NCBI RefSeq assembly: GCF_036884655.1
Contig: NC_088342.1
Span: 18,701,501 to 18,765,500 of the forward strand
Length of the DNA: 64,000 bases
Direction: 5' to 3'
From: Musa acuminata AAA Group
Lineage: Eukaryota; Streptophyta; Magnoliopsida; Zingiberales; Musaceae
The position numbers were made by a program, and so were the translations under genes. This document shows, piece after piece, positions 1-12,200 of the stretch; positions within the stretch are counted from its first letter, which is position 1, and every line of letters starts with the position of its first letter. Below the pieces are notes generated by a model. The model searched no databases. It worked only from the letters and a program-made list of their open reading frames with translations, and was not told where the DNA came from.

Positions 1-600
1 AAATCCAAAATTAGTGTATCGCATCCAAGGATTGATCCTGATATAAAATTTTTAGTAAATATTTGAATTGGAGTTAAATGGACATATGTCATTAGTTTTT
101 TTTATTTTAGAAATTCTTTTTTGATATTTTTTTGAATTATTTGACTTGCAAATTGTGTGCCAATTTTTATTTTTGGCCAGTGTTTTTTTTTTTTATTTTC
201 ACAGAAATATTATGGAATATTTTTTGATATTTGAACTTCTAAATTAGTTCAAAATACATGACAAAAATTTGGGATAGGAAAAATATTTCCTAGTATATGA
301 TGATGTATTGCTTTTGCCTAAAATCCAAAAAGTAATGAATTGCATCGATGAATTTGTCCAATAGATCTAAAAATCTTAGGAGAGACTTCAATTGGACCCA
401 AATGGTCATAAGTCATTTTTCATTTTAATTTTTTTTATATTATTATGAATTATTCAGCTTATGAATTATGTGTCATTTGCTATTTTTGGCCAACATTTTC
501 CCTTTTCCCATTATTCAGCTTTCAATATGTTTTGACATTTATTCTTCTAAATTTGTCTAAAATACCAGATAAAATTTTGGGCATATAAAATAGAGCATGT
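1..600. repeat. Diverged tandem duplication, unit ~320 bp
   Basis: Two imperfect copies follow each other, about 1-320 and 321-600. Both open with AAATCCAAAA, then share a 'caattgga...aaatgg..atatgtcatt'-like block (about 66-95 and 388-417), a 'ttttggcca' block (about 172-180 and 485-493), and a closing block around 250-295 and 555-600. The first copy may begin before the window. No ORF or known family was recognised. Confidence 0.6.
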
Positions 601-3600
601 AATGTAAAAAGTGAATCTACTGAAACTAACAATTCCAATATTACTTGCGTTAACTTTGGACAATCAAGCAGTTAGAAAATATTAAAGCATATTTAAAGTA
701 CAAATGTACATGTCACTCTAAGTAAGTTTTCACTAAGCCACTTCAAAATTATAATTCAATTTTAATAAGCTGCTATAATTTCGATCTAAATGTCATTGCC
801 CTCAGGTTACTTGATGGATGATTATATCTAAATTGTTGGCATTTTGAATACTTTTTTTTTTTTTTTCTTGCATTCAATTCTTACTGTCTTTCTTTTAATT
901 GCCTACATCATAATTTTTGAAGGTAATACAATACCATCGTATTCTCATCATATCTAATATTTTTTTTATAAAAAATATTTTATCATTGTAGGTCTTTTTT
1001 AAGATGTTTGCTCTATAATAATCTTCACAAAATGAATATGAATTACCTAATAGTAATCATAACATGAGAATATAAAATTATCAAAATATAAAAATACTGA
1101 TATGAAATTTTTTTTTTTTAGTCTACTATAATTGTTTGAATAGGTCTTGACACTTACAATATGAGGAAAGACACCATAGTATAAACCCTTGTCCTTTGAC
1201 AAGTTGACGTAGAATCATTAGGTAATCTTTTCTCTTAGTCATTTTTATCATAAAGATAATAAGTAAGTTATACACATCCTTTAGCAATGAATTCATACTT
1301 ACTTTCTGATGCATTTGTGGTCAAGCATTATATAACAACGATCATAAAAATATACAAAAACCCATTTCTTATTCTTAATTTTAGATATTCATATAAAAGT
1401 TTTTTTAATGATTTTTTCTCAACTTTTTTATATATTCATTAAACTTGTACATACTAGGGGATCTAACAATAGTCTAAAATAGTTGAAAGATTTTTAAATA
1501 GATGTATGAAATGAAGATTGGTGTACTACTAGGAAGATCTCTTTCATATTTAAAATTTTTTTAGATTTTGATCACCAATAATAATCCATATAATCAATGA
1601 AAGAACTACTGCATTCCATATAATCCATATTAATCTTGGCAAATTACAATCATGCTTTTATAAAACTTGATAATTTAGAAACTATTAGTTCCATCACAAG
1701 ATACTGTCATTTATTACCAATCGAAACTTTACATTTCACTTTTATTTTATAACTTGTAGTTGCATGACATAGTCTTCAAGAATTTTTAAATTTCAGCCCT
1801 ATCTCAAGACACCTAGATATTATTTAGATTATAAAATAATATATAAATAAATAATATAATTTTAATGTCATTCAAATACTTATACTATACGTGACTAACA
1901 AACATATCATTATATTATATGAACAATCATCATCTTTAGTGAAGAACTGGTGTTTAATAACACATCATATTCAAGGAGTATTTATTCAACATTATCATAC
2001 ACATTCTGACCAATAACATCTAATGCATCATAAATATTAGGATTTATGTCATCTTTAACCTCTTATTGTATTCTTTCTTTAGCTGATTCATTTTCTAATA
2101 AATATATCACCATCATCATCATCTTTATCATAATAAAAAAGATCATTCAAGTTATTTGGCAAATGATGTTCACCCAAACTTGATATCTCACATAATATCC
2201 GTATATCAATATCGTCAAGAACTAAAAATACTTCATTAGGATCTTCCCTATTATGAGATAATTAGAAATAAAAAAAATATTTTTTGGAATCAATGAATCG
2301 AATCAATATAATAGTAAAATGGATTGTAACGCATTAGCTTTTAAGAAAGTACAATATGAAAGAGACATTTTTTCAAAGATATCAATATACTTGCATGATA
2401 TTTTGTATCTTCTGGATTCAAGATGAAAGGAAAAGAGATAGAATAAGATGAAAAAAAACTGTAGCAACCCACGTATGAAAGAGAAATAAAGTCGATAAAG
2501 AAGAAGGAGATGGACAAAGAAAAATTGAACAACACACACTCATACTATGACAACAGTTTATTTATCGTAGTTAAAATGTTAAACCAGTAGTAAACTATCT
2601 CAACTCGAATCAATCAGCAAAGAATCTACGGTCCAAAAGTCACTATTTTAGATGAAAAAAATAGTGACTTAGGTGTTTTAAGGGTAAATGGATAAAATAG
2701 CTCACCAAAAATATTATTTGAGTAATTTTTTTTAAAAAAAATGCTCTATGGGAAAAAGTTAAAGTTATTTTTTTTTTCAAAAAATTACGCAATTATTAAT
2801 CCCCCATAATAATACTATTTTCACCCAGAACTATAATTAATAATTATTATGGGATTACAAGTAGTTGAACGACATGATTTGGTTTGCTCTTCCATTTGAT
2901 GTCCTACCTTGGCACATCACATAGAGTCGGCAGGCAGGTGGGGGGGATCCGATCCATCCACAATTAATTCACATGTGATCCCAACCACCTTTTCATCTTT
3001 TATTATCTATCTTGCTGTAATGCTGTGTGCCTTTTCTTTTGTGGTCCCTCCCCGACTTGACATGGGGGCTTTCCGCATGCTAACTTCTTTTTCTGTCTAC
3101 CTCTTCGAATCCATGCTCCACCACCCACCATATGTAGTAGTGGTTTGATCTCAGGAGCAAAGGTGAGAAGCCCATCTTCTTATTTCTGCTTCCTCGACTT
3201 ATATGTTAGAGTTTAATATATTTTTTCTTGAGATTGATAAGTACCCAATCTTTGTCAGGTTTTTAGCCAAATTTTATGCAAACTCACTCCCTTTTAGTGA
3301 CAGCCCATTAGGAAGGAAGAAAGACCTCCTCCTCCTGTCAGGTTTTTTTTTACCTTTCAACATTCTTACATGGAATTAATATGTAGCAAAGAAAGGAACA
3401 ACATAAATATGCTTTCAAGGATTGAAAATGCTGTTCATGGCGGTGCTTCTTCCTAATATCAGCAAAATACACGGTCCTTAAAGCAGCCAATCAAACAGCT
3501 GCACTAATCTTACATGACAAAACAACTCGGCAATTTGGAAAATGCCTTTTGTCACAAAAATCAAAACAAAAAGAAATTGCTTTCTGGGTGGGAAGGGCGT

Positions 3601-3790
3601 GTCCCATCACTGCCTTTACCCATTCCCTTTCCCTTTCCCTCTCTACATTTGAAAGTAGGGAACGGAAAAACCAACACCGTATCTGCTCCGCTCTCTTCTC
3701 GCTTCTCTCCTCTCTCTCATCTCACTGCCATTACTCGAGCATGATAAATACTAAATCGAGATTTAGGAGAAGGCCATGAGGCTTTACAGA

Positions 3791-3794
<4 letters not shown>
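601..3794. other. AT-rich intergenic region upstream of the kinase gene
   Basis: The sequence is strongly AT-rich with many homopolymer T runs and only chance ORFs shorter than about 80 codons. I see no conserved coding block, tRNA or clear transposon end. The last few hundred bases (about 3480-3790) become pyrimidine-rich and probably hold the promoter and leader of the kinase gene, but no TATA box could be assigned with confidence. Confidence 0.6.

Positions 3795-3824
<30 letters not shown>
3795..3824 (+). repeat. (TC)15 microsatellite in presumed 5' leader
   Basis: Fifteen uninterrupted TC dinucleotides. CT/GA tracts near plant transcription starts are common and can bind BPC/GAGA-type factors; that role here is inference from position only. 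The tract is likely length-polymorphic. Confidence 0.85.
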
Positions 3825-3827
<3 letters not shown>

Positions 3828-3987
3828 AGGCCTCAAATCCTAAGGCCAGCGGAGATGGGAAACCACTTCCGCCGCCTTGAGACGCCCGCCTGCGCCTAGG
3901 GTTTCGCTTATCGGCGTTCCGCCGCCCGAGGCGCCTCCACCAGCACCACTTCCGCAGGCGGCGAGAGCATGTCGGCAATGCAGTCGA

Positions 3988-4106
3988 ATGTGGCTCTTCT
4001 TCGGTCTCTCTGCTGATAATGGCGCTCGATCGCTGCTTCTTGTGATGGTTTCTTCGGCTTGGAATGATGCGCATGTTCGCGATGCTTGTGCTTTGTCTTC
4101 ACTTGG
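3988..4106 (+). CDS. Possible signal-peptide exon of the ALE2-like kinase (unconfirmed)
   Basis: From the ATG at 3988 the frame is open and encodes a hydrophobic N-terminal stretch (RSLLLVMVSSAW) followed by a plausible cleavage region, ending at a GT donor (GG|GTACTC). That fits a secretory leader, which this receptor needs. The problem is phase: this donor is phase 2, whereas the first certain exon at 6119 needs a phase-1 partner. Either a small exon between them was missed or this is leader sequence. An upstream ATG at 3969 opens a 15-codon ORF in another frame and could be a uORF. Confidence 0.3.
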
Positions 4107-6118
4107 GTACTCTTTGTTGCGGTATTCTCCCGAACCCTTCGTTTGATCCGTCTTCTTCTTTTGTTGCGAATTTCTTTTCTTTACTTCCTTGGGGTGCTCA
4201 ATAGTTCTGCACTGTGAGGCCGTACACGTTGGTGCCCAATGATCTTATCATACGTGAAATCCTATCCCTTCGCCTGTCAGAACGGTTCGATTAGCATCTA
4301 CTAATATCACCGAAAATATTGTGAAAATACTTTTATGAGAAGGTTTTATTGAAATCGTTCGGAAACATCAGAAAAATTTTGAAGTGCTGTTGATTTGCGG
4401 GAATCTAATCGAGAATTCTACCAGGTTTGGGTGGTGGTTGTCGTGTTTGCTGAAATAAAAAAATAAAAAAAAGAATTTAAGTAGTTGGTTTCCCTCTGTA
4501 TTGTTATTATTGAGACCTAGATCTAGAGTATTTTCTTTATTTATAATTTGCTTTTTGGAAAATAGAAGAAAACATGCCTTTGGTTTGGGTGGTGTCTTGA
4601 TCAAGATTAACCTTTGTGTATAATCTGATTTTCTCCTTCATTTTTTTTGATTTTTTGAGTACATAACCGATGAGTGGAAATTCCATGTTTGTTTTACTCT
4701 TGTATTATGGACTGCAAACACTCTCTGTCATCTCCATTCTTTGGAGGAGTTCTATAATTGTGCACCCTACTTGCTTATGTTTGGACGGGGAATGATCGGT
4801 TAACTCGTCATCAAGGGGTTTCCTTTTCCTCTTACAAACTCCCCGCCCCTTGTCTAAATATTTCTTTTATAGGAACTTCTTTTATAAATTTTAGAGACCA
4901 TAAAAATGACAGTTAGTTGTATAGTATTTCTTGAATAACCATTCCTTAATTTGATGACTCTCTGACCTATATCCAGGTTCAAGGCTTGGATGATATTCTC
5001 TCTAATGCACCAAGTCATTGCACTTCAATACTCATTCTTTCAAATTCTGGACATGATAACCAATTGGAAAATTGATTGCTAATTTTTGTTTAATTCTTAT
5101 GATTGTTGACTCATTGTTGTTGTGCTGATTCATTGTTAACAATGAGATAAAACAAGTGGTTGATACATTTTTTATATGCACAAACTGCTCATGGGTTTTA
5201 CTCTCTTATTAAAATAACTCTAAATGGGAATTAAGTTTTACATGAAATTGTCCACATCCAAAAACTGCCAAGTGGATATGCATCAGAAGATATATTTTTA
5301 TATTCATAATTATGCAAGGACTATTACATATTGCCCTGAAAGTGCTAAAGTGATGTACATTTCAAAGTATACTGAACATATATATATTCTTAATTGAAGT
5401 GTTTATTCTTGGCTGAGCTGACCCGAGCTCATATCATCTATTATATATAGCAATTTATTGCATAATTTTACAAACCTGCTGCCTGAGGTGTTTCACTGGA
5501 TACATACCGTTTCGTCTGGTTATCAACATGTGGACCACATTGAACTAGGAGCTTTGCTACCTTAGGTCCTTAACAAGGCTTACAGCATGATTATGAACTG
5601 GGTGGTAAGCCCAATTCTTCCCTTAATAGTTTTATTTTTTGAAACCATAATAACACAACCGTTCTCACATCTCTCTCTTTCCTCATATAGTCTCCCCACA
5701 CTCATCGTCTGTCACACTGACTGCCGCCTCCTACACCCATCCACCTCCCTCCAACGATGGGGCTATTTTGGTATTCCTCCTCTTCTTCTTCTTCTTCTTC
5801 CTCCTCCTCCTCCTCCTCGTCCTCCTCCTTCTCACCTTTTCATCTTCCACTTCTTCTCCTCCCCTTTCTTCGTACTGTGATATGCTGGAATGAGTCACTA
5901 AGGATAAAGTACCCAAAACTGTAAACCTTGGTTTATTGTAGATATATATAGATTAATTTATTTTATATACGAATGCATTTTTTGAACCTCTTGTTAAACC
6001 AAGGTTCATCATGCTGAGTGTGGGTTGCTTATTATGATTGCAAATTGGATAACTACATGTTCATCATGCTGTAATCATTACTCGTGATCTTTGTTTTCTT
6101 TGTCATGACACCTTACAG
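4107..6118 (+). other. Presumed first intron/leader region of the kinase gene
   Basis: AT-rich sequence without a convincing exon. It carries a CTT/CCT microsatellite at about 5777-5828, which creates a spurious proline-rich ORF. Any missing exon linking the signal peptide to the exon at 6119 should lie here. Confidence 0.4.
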
Positions 6119-6226
6119 CAATAAACAAATTGAGACCTGCACTAAGCCCTGCCAGATCACCTGAAGTTTTGCCCAAGGCAATCATGGGACCAGGACCTGC
6201 CCCAGCTTTTGCTCCAAAGCGTCATG
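6119..6226 (+). CDS. ALE2-like: ALE2-like exon: Pro/Ala-rich stalk
   Basis: Acceptor TTACAG|CA, donor CATG|GTACTT. It needs one base from an upstream exon (phase 1) and encodes a basic, Pro/Ala-rich segment typical of the variable N-terminal stalk of ALE2-type receptors. Its sequence is poorly conserved; it is called on phase continuity and composition. Confidence 0.75.
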
Positions 6227-9200
6227 GTACTTGATATATTGTAACTTCATTGGCCTCATTGATATTTTTAGTATCTAATGAATATTCCTATTTTAGTACA
6301 CAGTCATGGTCCTCTTGCAAAACATCACCACAGAATGCCTCATGCTCCATCACCAACATTATCTATTCCACCAAGAGGCCAAGGTTTGTTATCTATACAT
6401 CCCTCTGTATTCCTGATTGTAACCCTATGGTTTATTTATTTAGGTCAATTTTTCTCCAGCTATAGTAAAACATTCTTTTGTCTGTTTACACCACTATCTG
6501 AACATATGCTCTTTGTTATGACTTATGGAACAACCTGTATGTTCAGCAGATTGCGATGAAGTGATATGTTCTGAACCACTTACTTCGACTCCAATTGGTT
6601 CACCTTGTGGTTGTGTATCACCGATGCGAGTAGTTATTGATTTAGGGGTGGCTCCATATCTGTTATTTTCACATATTGCAGAATTTGAAGTTGAGGTTGC
6701 AACAGGCACATTCTTGAAACAGAGCCAGGTAAAAATCATGGCTGCATTTGGTCTTATCCAGAATCAAGGGAAGACACGAGTTACTATTTACTTGGTACCT
6801 CTTGGTGAGAAGTTTGATACCACAACAGCTTTGCTTATTTATGAGAGGCTTTGGCAGAAAAAGGTACCCATTGAGATGTCACTGTTTGGTGATTATGAAG
6901 TGATATATGTTCATTATCCAGGTAACACACTGTCTCTCTCTAGGATAATACTATTTATGTGTTTCGTGTAATTAGTCATCTGAAACATTGTTACAGGACT
7001 TCCTTCTTCCCCACCATCTGTATCTGATGGATCCACAGAGTTCAGGCCTAGCAACAATGGAAACCACCAATATCCCTTTACAGCAGATGTTTCAAGTGGC
7101 CGAGCTCGAAAATTGAATGTTGGAATCATTGCTGTAATTTCAGTTTCCTCGTTCACCCTTATATTGGCTTGTATTGGTATTGTTCTTTTTATCTTGAAGT
7201 GGAAAAATCTCAGGCAACCATCTCCTCCTCAGGGCTCTGCAGTTACCCAATCAGATACTGGAAGATCTGGTAAGAAAATGTTCAAACGTCTAACCACAGT
7301 GTGATCTCTTGCTTTTCGGCTATATTACATAACTTAGTTGCCTTTGCACAAATTGATATTATATCCAAACCCCCCCCTGATTAAGCTTGCAAGACATACT
7401 TATATTGCTTTTAATGGATTTACATATGGTGCCTATATGTATGCATTGTCAGTTAAGTAGATGAGTGCACATATACTTGAACTTTGGTTGCCAATTTCCA
7501 TATATATAATGCAAGTATATGACTAGGATAGCCATTGCCCTTTAGAAAGATGGTTTCCACTTGTTTCTTATTTGAGAAAACTGAATAAATGATTTATTCT
7601 ATTTTGTTACAGTGATAATTGTACTTCTATCTTGAAACTATGTTGTGGTAAAATGAGATTCATGGTTGTTGTCGGTCTTATGATGGTTATGAACATTGAT
7701 TTGTTCAATTGTGATAACAACGGGGATAATACAAGCTTGCTTTGTTTCACTATTTTGCCTAGATAAGCCCATTGGCCCACTAACTTAGATTAAATGGGCT
7801 GTGAATCATGCGACCCAAAATGTTTTAAGCCCATTTTGTGAATAGTGACACTGAGACTATTTAATGCTATACATGTGTGGGATCAATTTAGGCATCACCT
7901 GTTCCTTTTTTATTTTTAAAGGTTTGACATCGTCTCAAGACTGAAATCATAGGCCATAATCACACTTTGGTAAGTAGCATGTCGGTTCATTGGCTTCAAT
8001 GGCAGCTCCACATTTTGATGTGCCTTTATATGGACCGATGGTTGTTCTTTCCTATTTTGGTCTGCTCACATCCATGGTGTAGCAGCTGTAGCAGTGCTTG
8101 ACACACTCAATGTTGTTGCCAAACCAGAATTACTGCCACTTATCATGACTTTTGGCAAGCAAAACCATCATGTCCAACCATTGCCCTTACAACACTTGCC
8201 ACATACCTACAATGCTACTGGACAACAAACTCTGCTTTGAATTGATGACAACACTTGTAGATAGAATGACAAGGCAAATTTGCATTGCAACAGTAGCTTG
8301 TCGACTCTCCAAATTCATGACCAATATCTCCCTCCATCGGCATTGCCGTCATGGCACCTTCACTTCAACTCTGCTATCTCAATTCATCGGCATCTTCCTC
8401 TCATCTTGATCTTGTTGTACCTGATGACAGTAGCAAACAGACAAGACCTGCCTCTTCCACTTTCCCCTTTTGTGCTACATAATCTTTGACTTAGTATCTG
8501 ATCTCCTCCAGATCCAAGAAAAAATCATCCTATCACTTATAACAAATCCCATAATCCATTATCATTAGATTATTTAAATTCAACCAGGCATGTTTTCTAA
8601 TATTAGTTGACTCCTCTCATGATCAACAACTATGTGGTCACTATTCTTGAATCATTAATCACATATTAGTTATATGAGATCAAAAGTAATGGGAAAGAGA
8701 AACAATAATCTAAAAGGAATCACAATACAGAAGATGAAAGACAAATTATTCGATTAAGAAAGTCCTATGGTTGATTGTTCACTCTCCAACTCCAATGACA
8801 TTGCTCATTAAAAAGGCATCATATCTCAAATGAAACTATTCCTACTATCTATGACTCTAAAGGTCCTTAAAATCATGCCACAATATCATGATACAATTTA
8901 GTTAGCCTAGAGTCCATTCCCCAAAGCTCAAGTTAATAGAAAATGACCCAAATACTCTTAACAAATCCATGCAAGCCAAATGAAGAATTAATGGGCTTGA
9001 CATGTGGACCCAACTGCAAGACAAAGATACATGCAAAAGGGCTACAAGAGACCCATGTATGGGTGATTATACCTTGGGTGAAATATTTAAGCAGGTATTT
9101 AAGAGGTTTTTTTGAACTCATGACCTGATTTTGCATTATCACAACCTGACCCTAATAGACTGTCAGTACAATATCTCAGATATTTTGGGCCTTGAGTGAA

Positions 9201-12200
9201 GTGGCCTGAAGTGCTCAAACTAGAAGGCTGCATGGCAGATTGACTGGTTCCATTCAGTTTCTTTTTGATTGCAGTGTTGTAGGTCAAAGTATCTTGTGGT
9301 CTTTTAACTCGTGTTAACTATGGTAAAGCCAGTTGGTCTTTTGGCTAATCCTTGACCAATTCTTTAATTATGTCTGTTTACTGTTTACAATGCTCACCAA
9401 ACTTTTCAATGGGATGAAAACTTGATATCAATAATATTGAAGGGAAATTCAAGAATTGAACAAAATAATAAAGAACTATGAATGTACATTAAGAACACAA
9501 AAGCAATGTCTATCTTAGCAAATGAAAAGGAAGAGATGCAGAAAACATGTAGCAATATAATTGTGATGCAGAAAGACAGCAACAAAATCCAAACTATTAT
9601 TGTTTAGTTTATTGGTCAAGATTCTTGATATGGATTCAGATTTTAAAATATTGTATATAAAGTATGTGATTGCCAAAATATGTGTGAGATTGCTTTTGTA
9701 TTTTTCCTCTTATTTAGTTTTCTGGCTTTCCTTATTTAATCTTGTTGGTGGTCCTTCTCTTCCTAGAACAGAACATGATGAAACAATAAATACGAGGATA
9801 GATTATAGAAGGCTATGCAAGAGGTTGGAGGAATCTCATACTTGTTTGGTGAATGTCATTGTGGTTTTAACCATGATTCACCTTATTGGTTCGTACCAGT
9901 GTACCAATCGGCCATCGGTATGGCATGTACTGATCTATATTGATGTACCGACAAATGGTACGGCGAGGTATATCAATAAATCAGTATGTACCACCCATAT
10001 CGATTCTCTATCGGACTGTTATGTACCACCCATACTAGGTAATATGCTATGGTATGGCGATCCTTGGTTTTATTGCTTCTCTTCCTTTGTAGAAAAAGAA
10101 GAAAAAATTAACAAAAACCAAAAGGAAAGAAAGAGGAGAGAGGAAAAAGTGGAATCTCACCGTGGTTTTAGGTTTTTACATAATTTTATACTAATGCCCT
10201 ATTGAAGAGATGACATGGATAGAGATCACTCGAGGAAGCAAAACATGGAGAAACAGGAAGTGACACGCTATTAGAAGGCCACAAAGATCTCTAATCAGCA
10301 AAGTTGGCATGTTGTTTGTGTTCATTGGCTGGGAAATGAAGATGAAAGGTCGATAAATTAGAGACAAATTGTCATTCCCTATGAAATAACATGTCTGATC
10401 AATTGAGGGATATAAGTTCTTAAATCCTATATCAAAAGAATTGCTAGAATGTTTCCTGATTTTAATCACAATTTAGTTAATCTCATTGATCTATGATGAA
10501 AACCACAATTAGCTGCTTATCATGAGCTGTGAGATGGGTTTTCAACTTACCTCAACATATATTAAACAAATTGATTTGGTGGGATCATTCCCATATTGGA
10601 CAGAAGAACAGGCCCTTTAGTGCCAATGAATTAGTTCACATAAAACCACAACATGCTAAGTTGTTAGAAAGTGTAAGAAATATAATGGCAATACAAAATT
10701 TAAACAAGCAAGATATGATGTCAGATAAATTTGGACTTCTGTCATGTGGGAAAAATTTGAAACTCAACCATCAAGCAGCTAAAAATTAATATGAAAATTT
10801 TAAAGAAAAGAACTTATACAATAACTTTTGGATGGGGATTGCACTTTTTTTCTCTTTGGCAACTTTGCTTTACTTGTCTTTGCTGCATTATGTCTTCTTC
10901 CACCTATTGTTGCTGATATTAACTGACTTCTTTGTCTCTTCTGCATCTGGAGTTATATGTTCATTTTTATTTAAGTAGTCAAAACTAAATCAATTATGCA
11001 AGGTCCTTGATTTGATGCAGGCATCAAGTCCACTATATCAAATAGCGTGGCTAGCTCACCATCTGCTTCCTTTATTTCGGTTATGGCTGCTTGTCCACCA
11101 TCATTGAGGACATTTTCAATGGCAGAGCTTGAGAAAGCTACAGATAAGTTCTGTTCAGAAAAGGTATTGGGTGAAGGTGGTTTTGGACGAGTTTACCATG
11201 GGATAATGAATGATGGAAACGAAGTTGCAGTTAAATTGCTGAATAAAGGGAATCAAAATGGAGAGCATGAGTTCATTTCAGAAGTAGAGATGGTTAGTCG
11301 ACTGCATCACCGAAATCTTGTCAAATTGATTGGTATTTGCATTGAAGGAAATAAAAGATGTCTGGTTTATGAGCTTGTTCGGAATGGAAGTGTTGAGTCC
11401 CATCTGCATGGTATGTATCTATACAATTTCTTGTGGAATTGAATATCCAAACTTGTGTTTGTTTTTGGTCTTATCTTTTTTAGATGCCAAACAACTCATG
11501 CGTCCTTCCGTGAGACTCAGTACCAACTTTGTTGATATTACATTATACAGATGCTGAAGTATACTGAAAATAACAGCATGTAGATATGACATTTTCCTCT
11601 GAAAAGGAAGTCTAATATGACATAATACTTCCATAGAACATGGAGAATACATAATCTTATAAATAGTAACCGATAACAAGGGGCATCCATGACTCAATTG
11701 ATAACTGAATAATTATTTTGTATGGTTACAATCATATCCATATGGTGGCACAAAAAAGACACTGTCTGCAAGTAAGATTATCTATATTCAAGAAAACTTT
11801 GCAAAGTATTCGAAAATACCCTTGATGTGTTCTGTCTCAAAGCTATACATAACTATATATGTTACCATATTTCATGACTCCTACCAAGAAATATCAAATA
11901 TATGTAACAACTGTTGAAATATTTGCAAAAAGAATTGTACCTTCTTTGTTCTACACCAATATGCTTCTTTGCTGAATCATTATAATTTCTATTGAAGATA
12001 TATTTAATGGCTGAACCTGAAATTCCTGCAGCTTCATCTCTTGGTCTTGTAAATTGAAACCATCTTTTTCATATGGTCAGTGTATTAGTTAAATGCCCTG
12101 AAGTTATTGTCGAAATATTTTTAGAAGTTATTCTATTAATTTCTTTGTTATTGTTCTAAAATATTTTTAGAACTTAAACTCTCAAAATTTTAAGTTCTTT

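Noticed and set aside
5587..5916. Proline-rich ORF (plus) and Arg/Lys-rich ORF (minus)
   Set aside because: Produced by a CTT/CCT microsatellite in a presumed intron.
9600..10205. 201-codon ORF in the fourth recognised intron of the kinase gene
   Set aside because: No recognisable domain, no initiation or splice context, AT-rich intron sequence; probably chance plus a GTACC-rich dispersed repeat.
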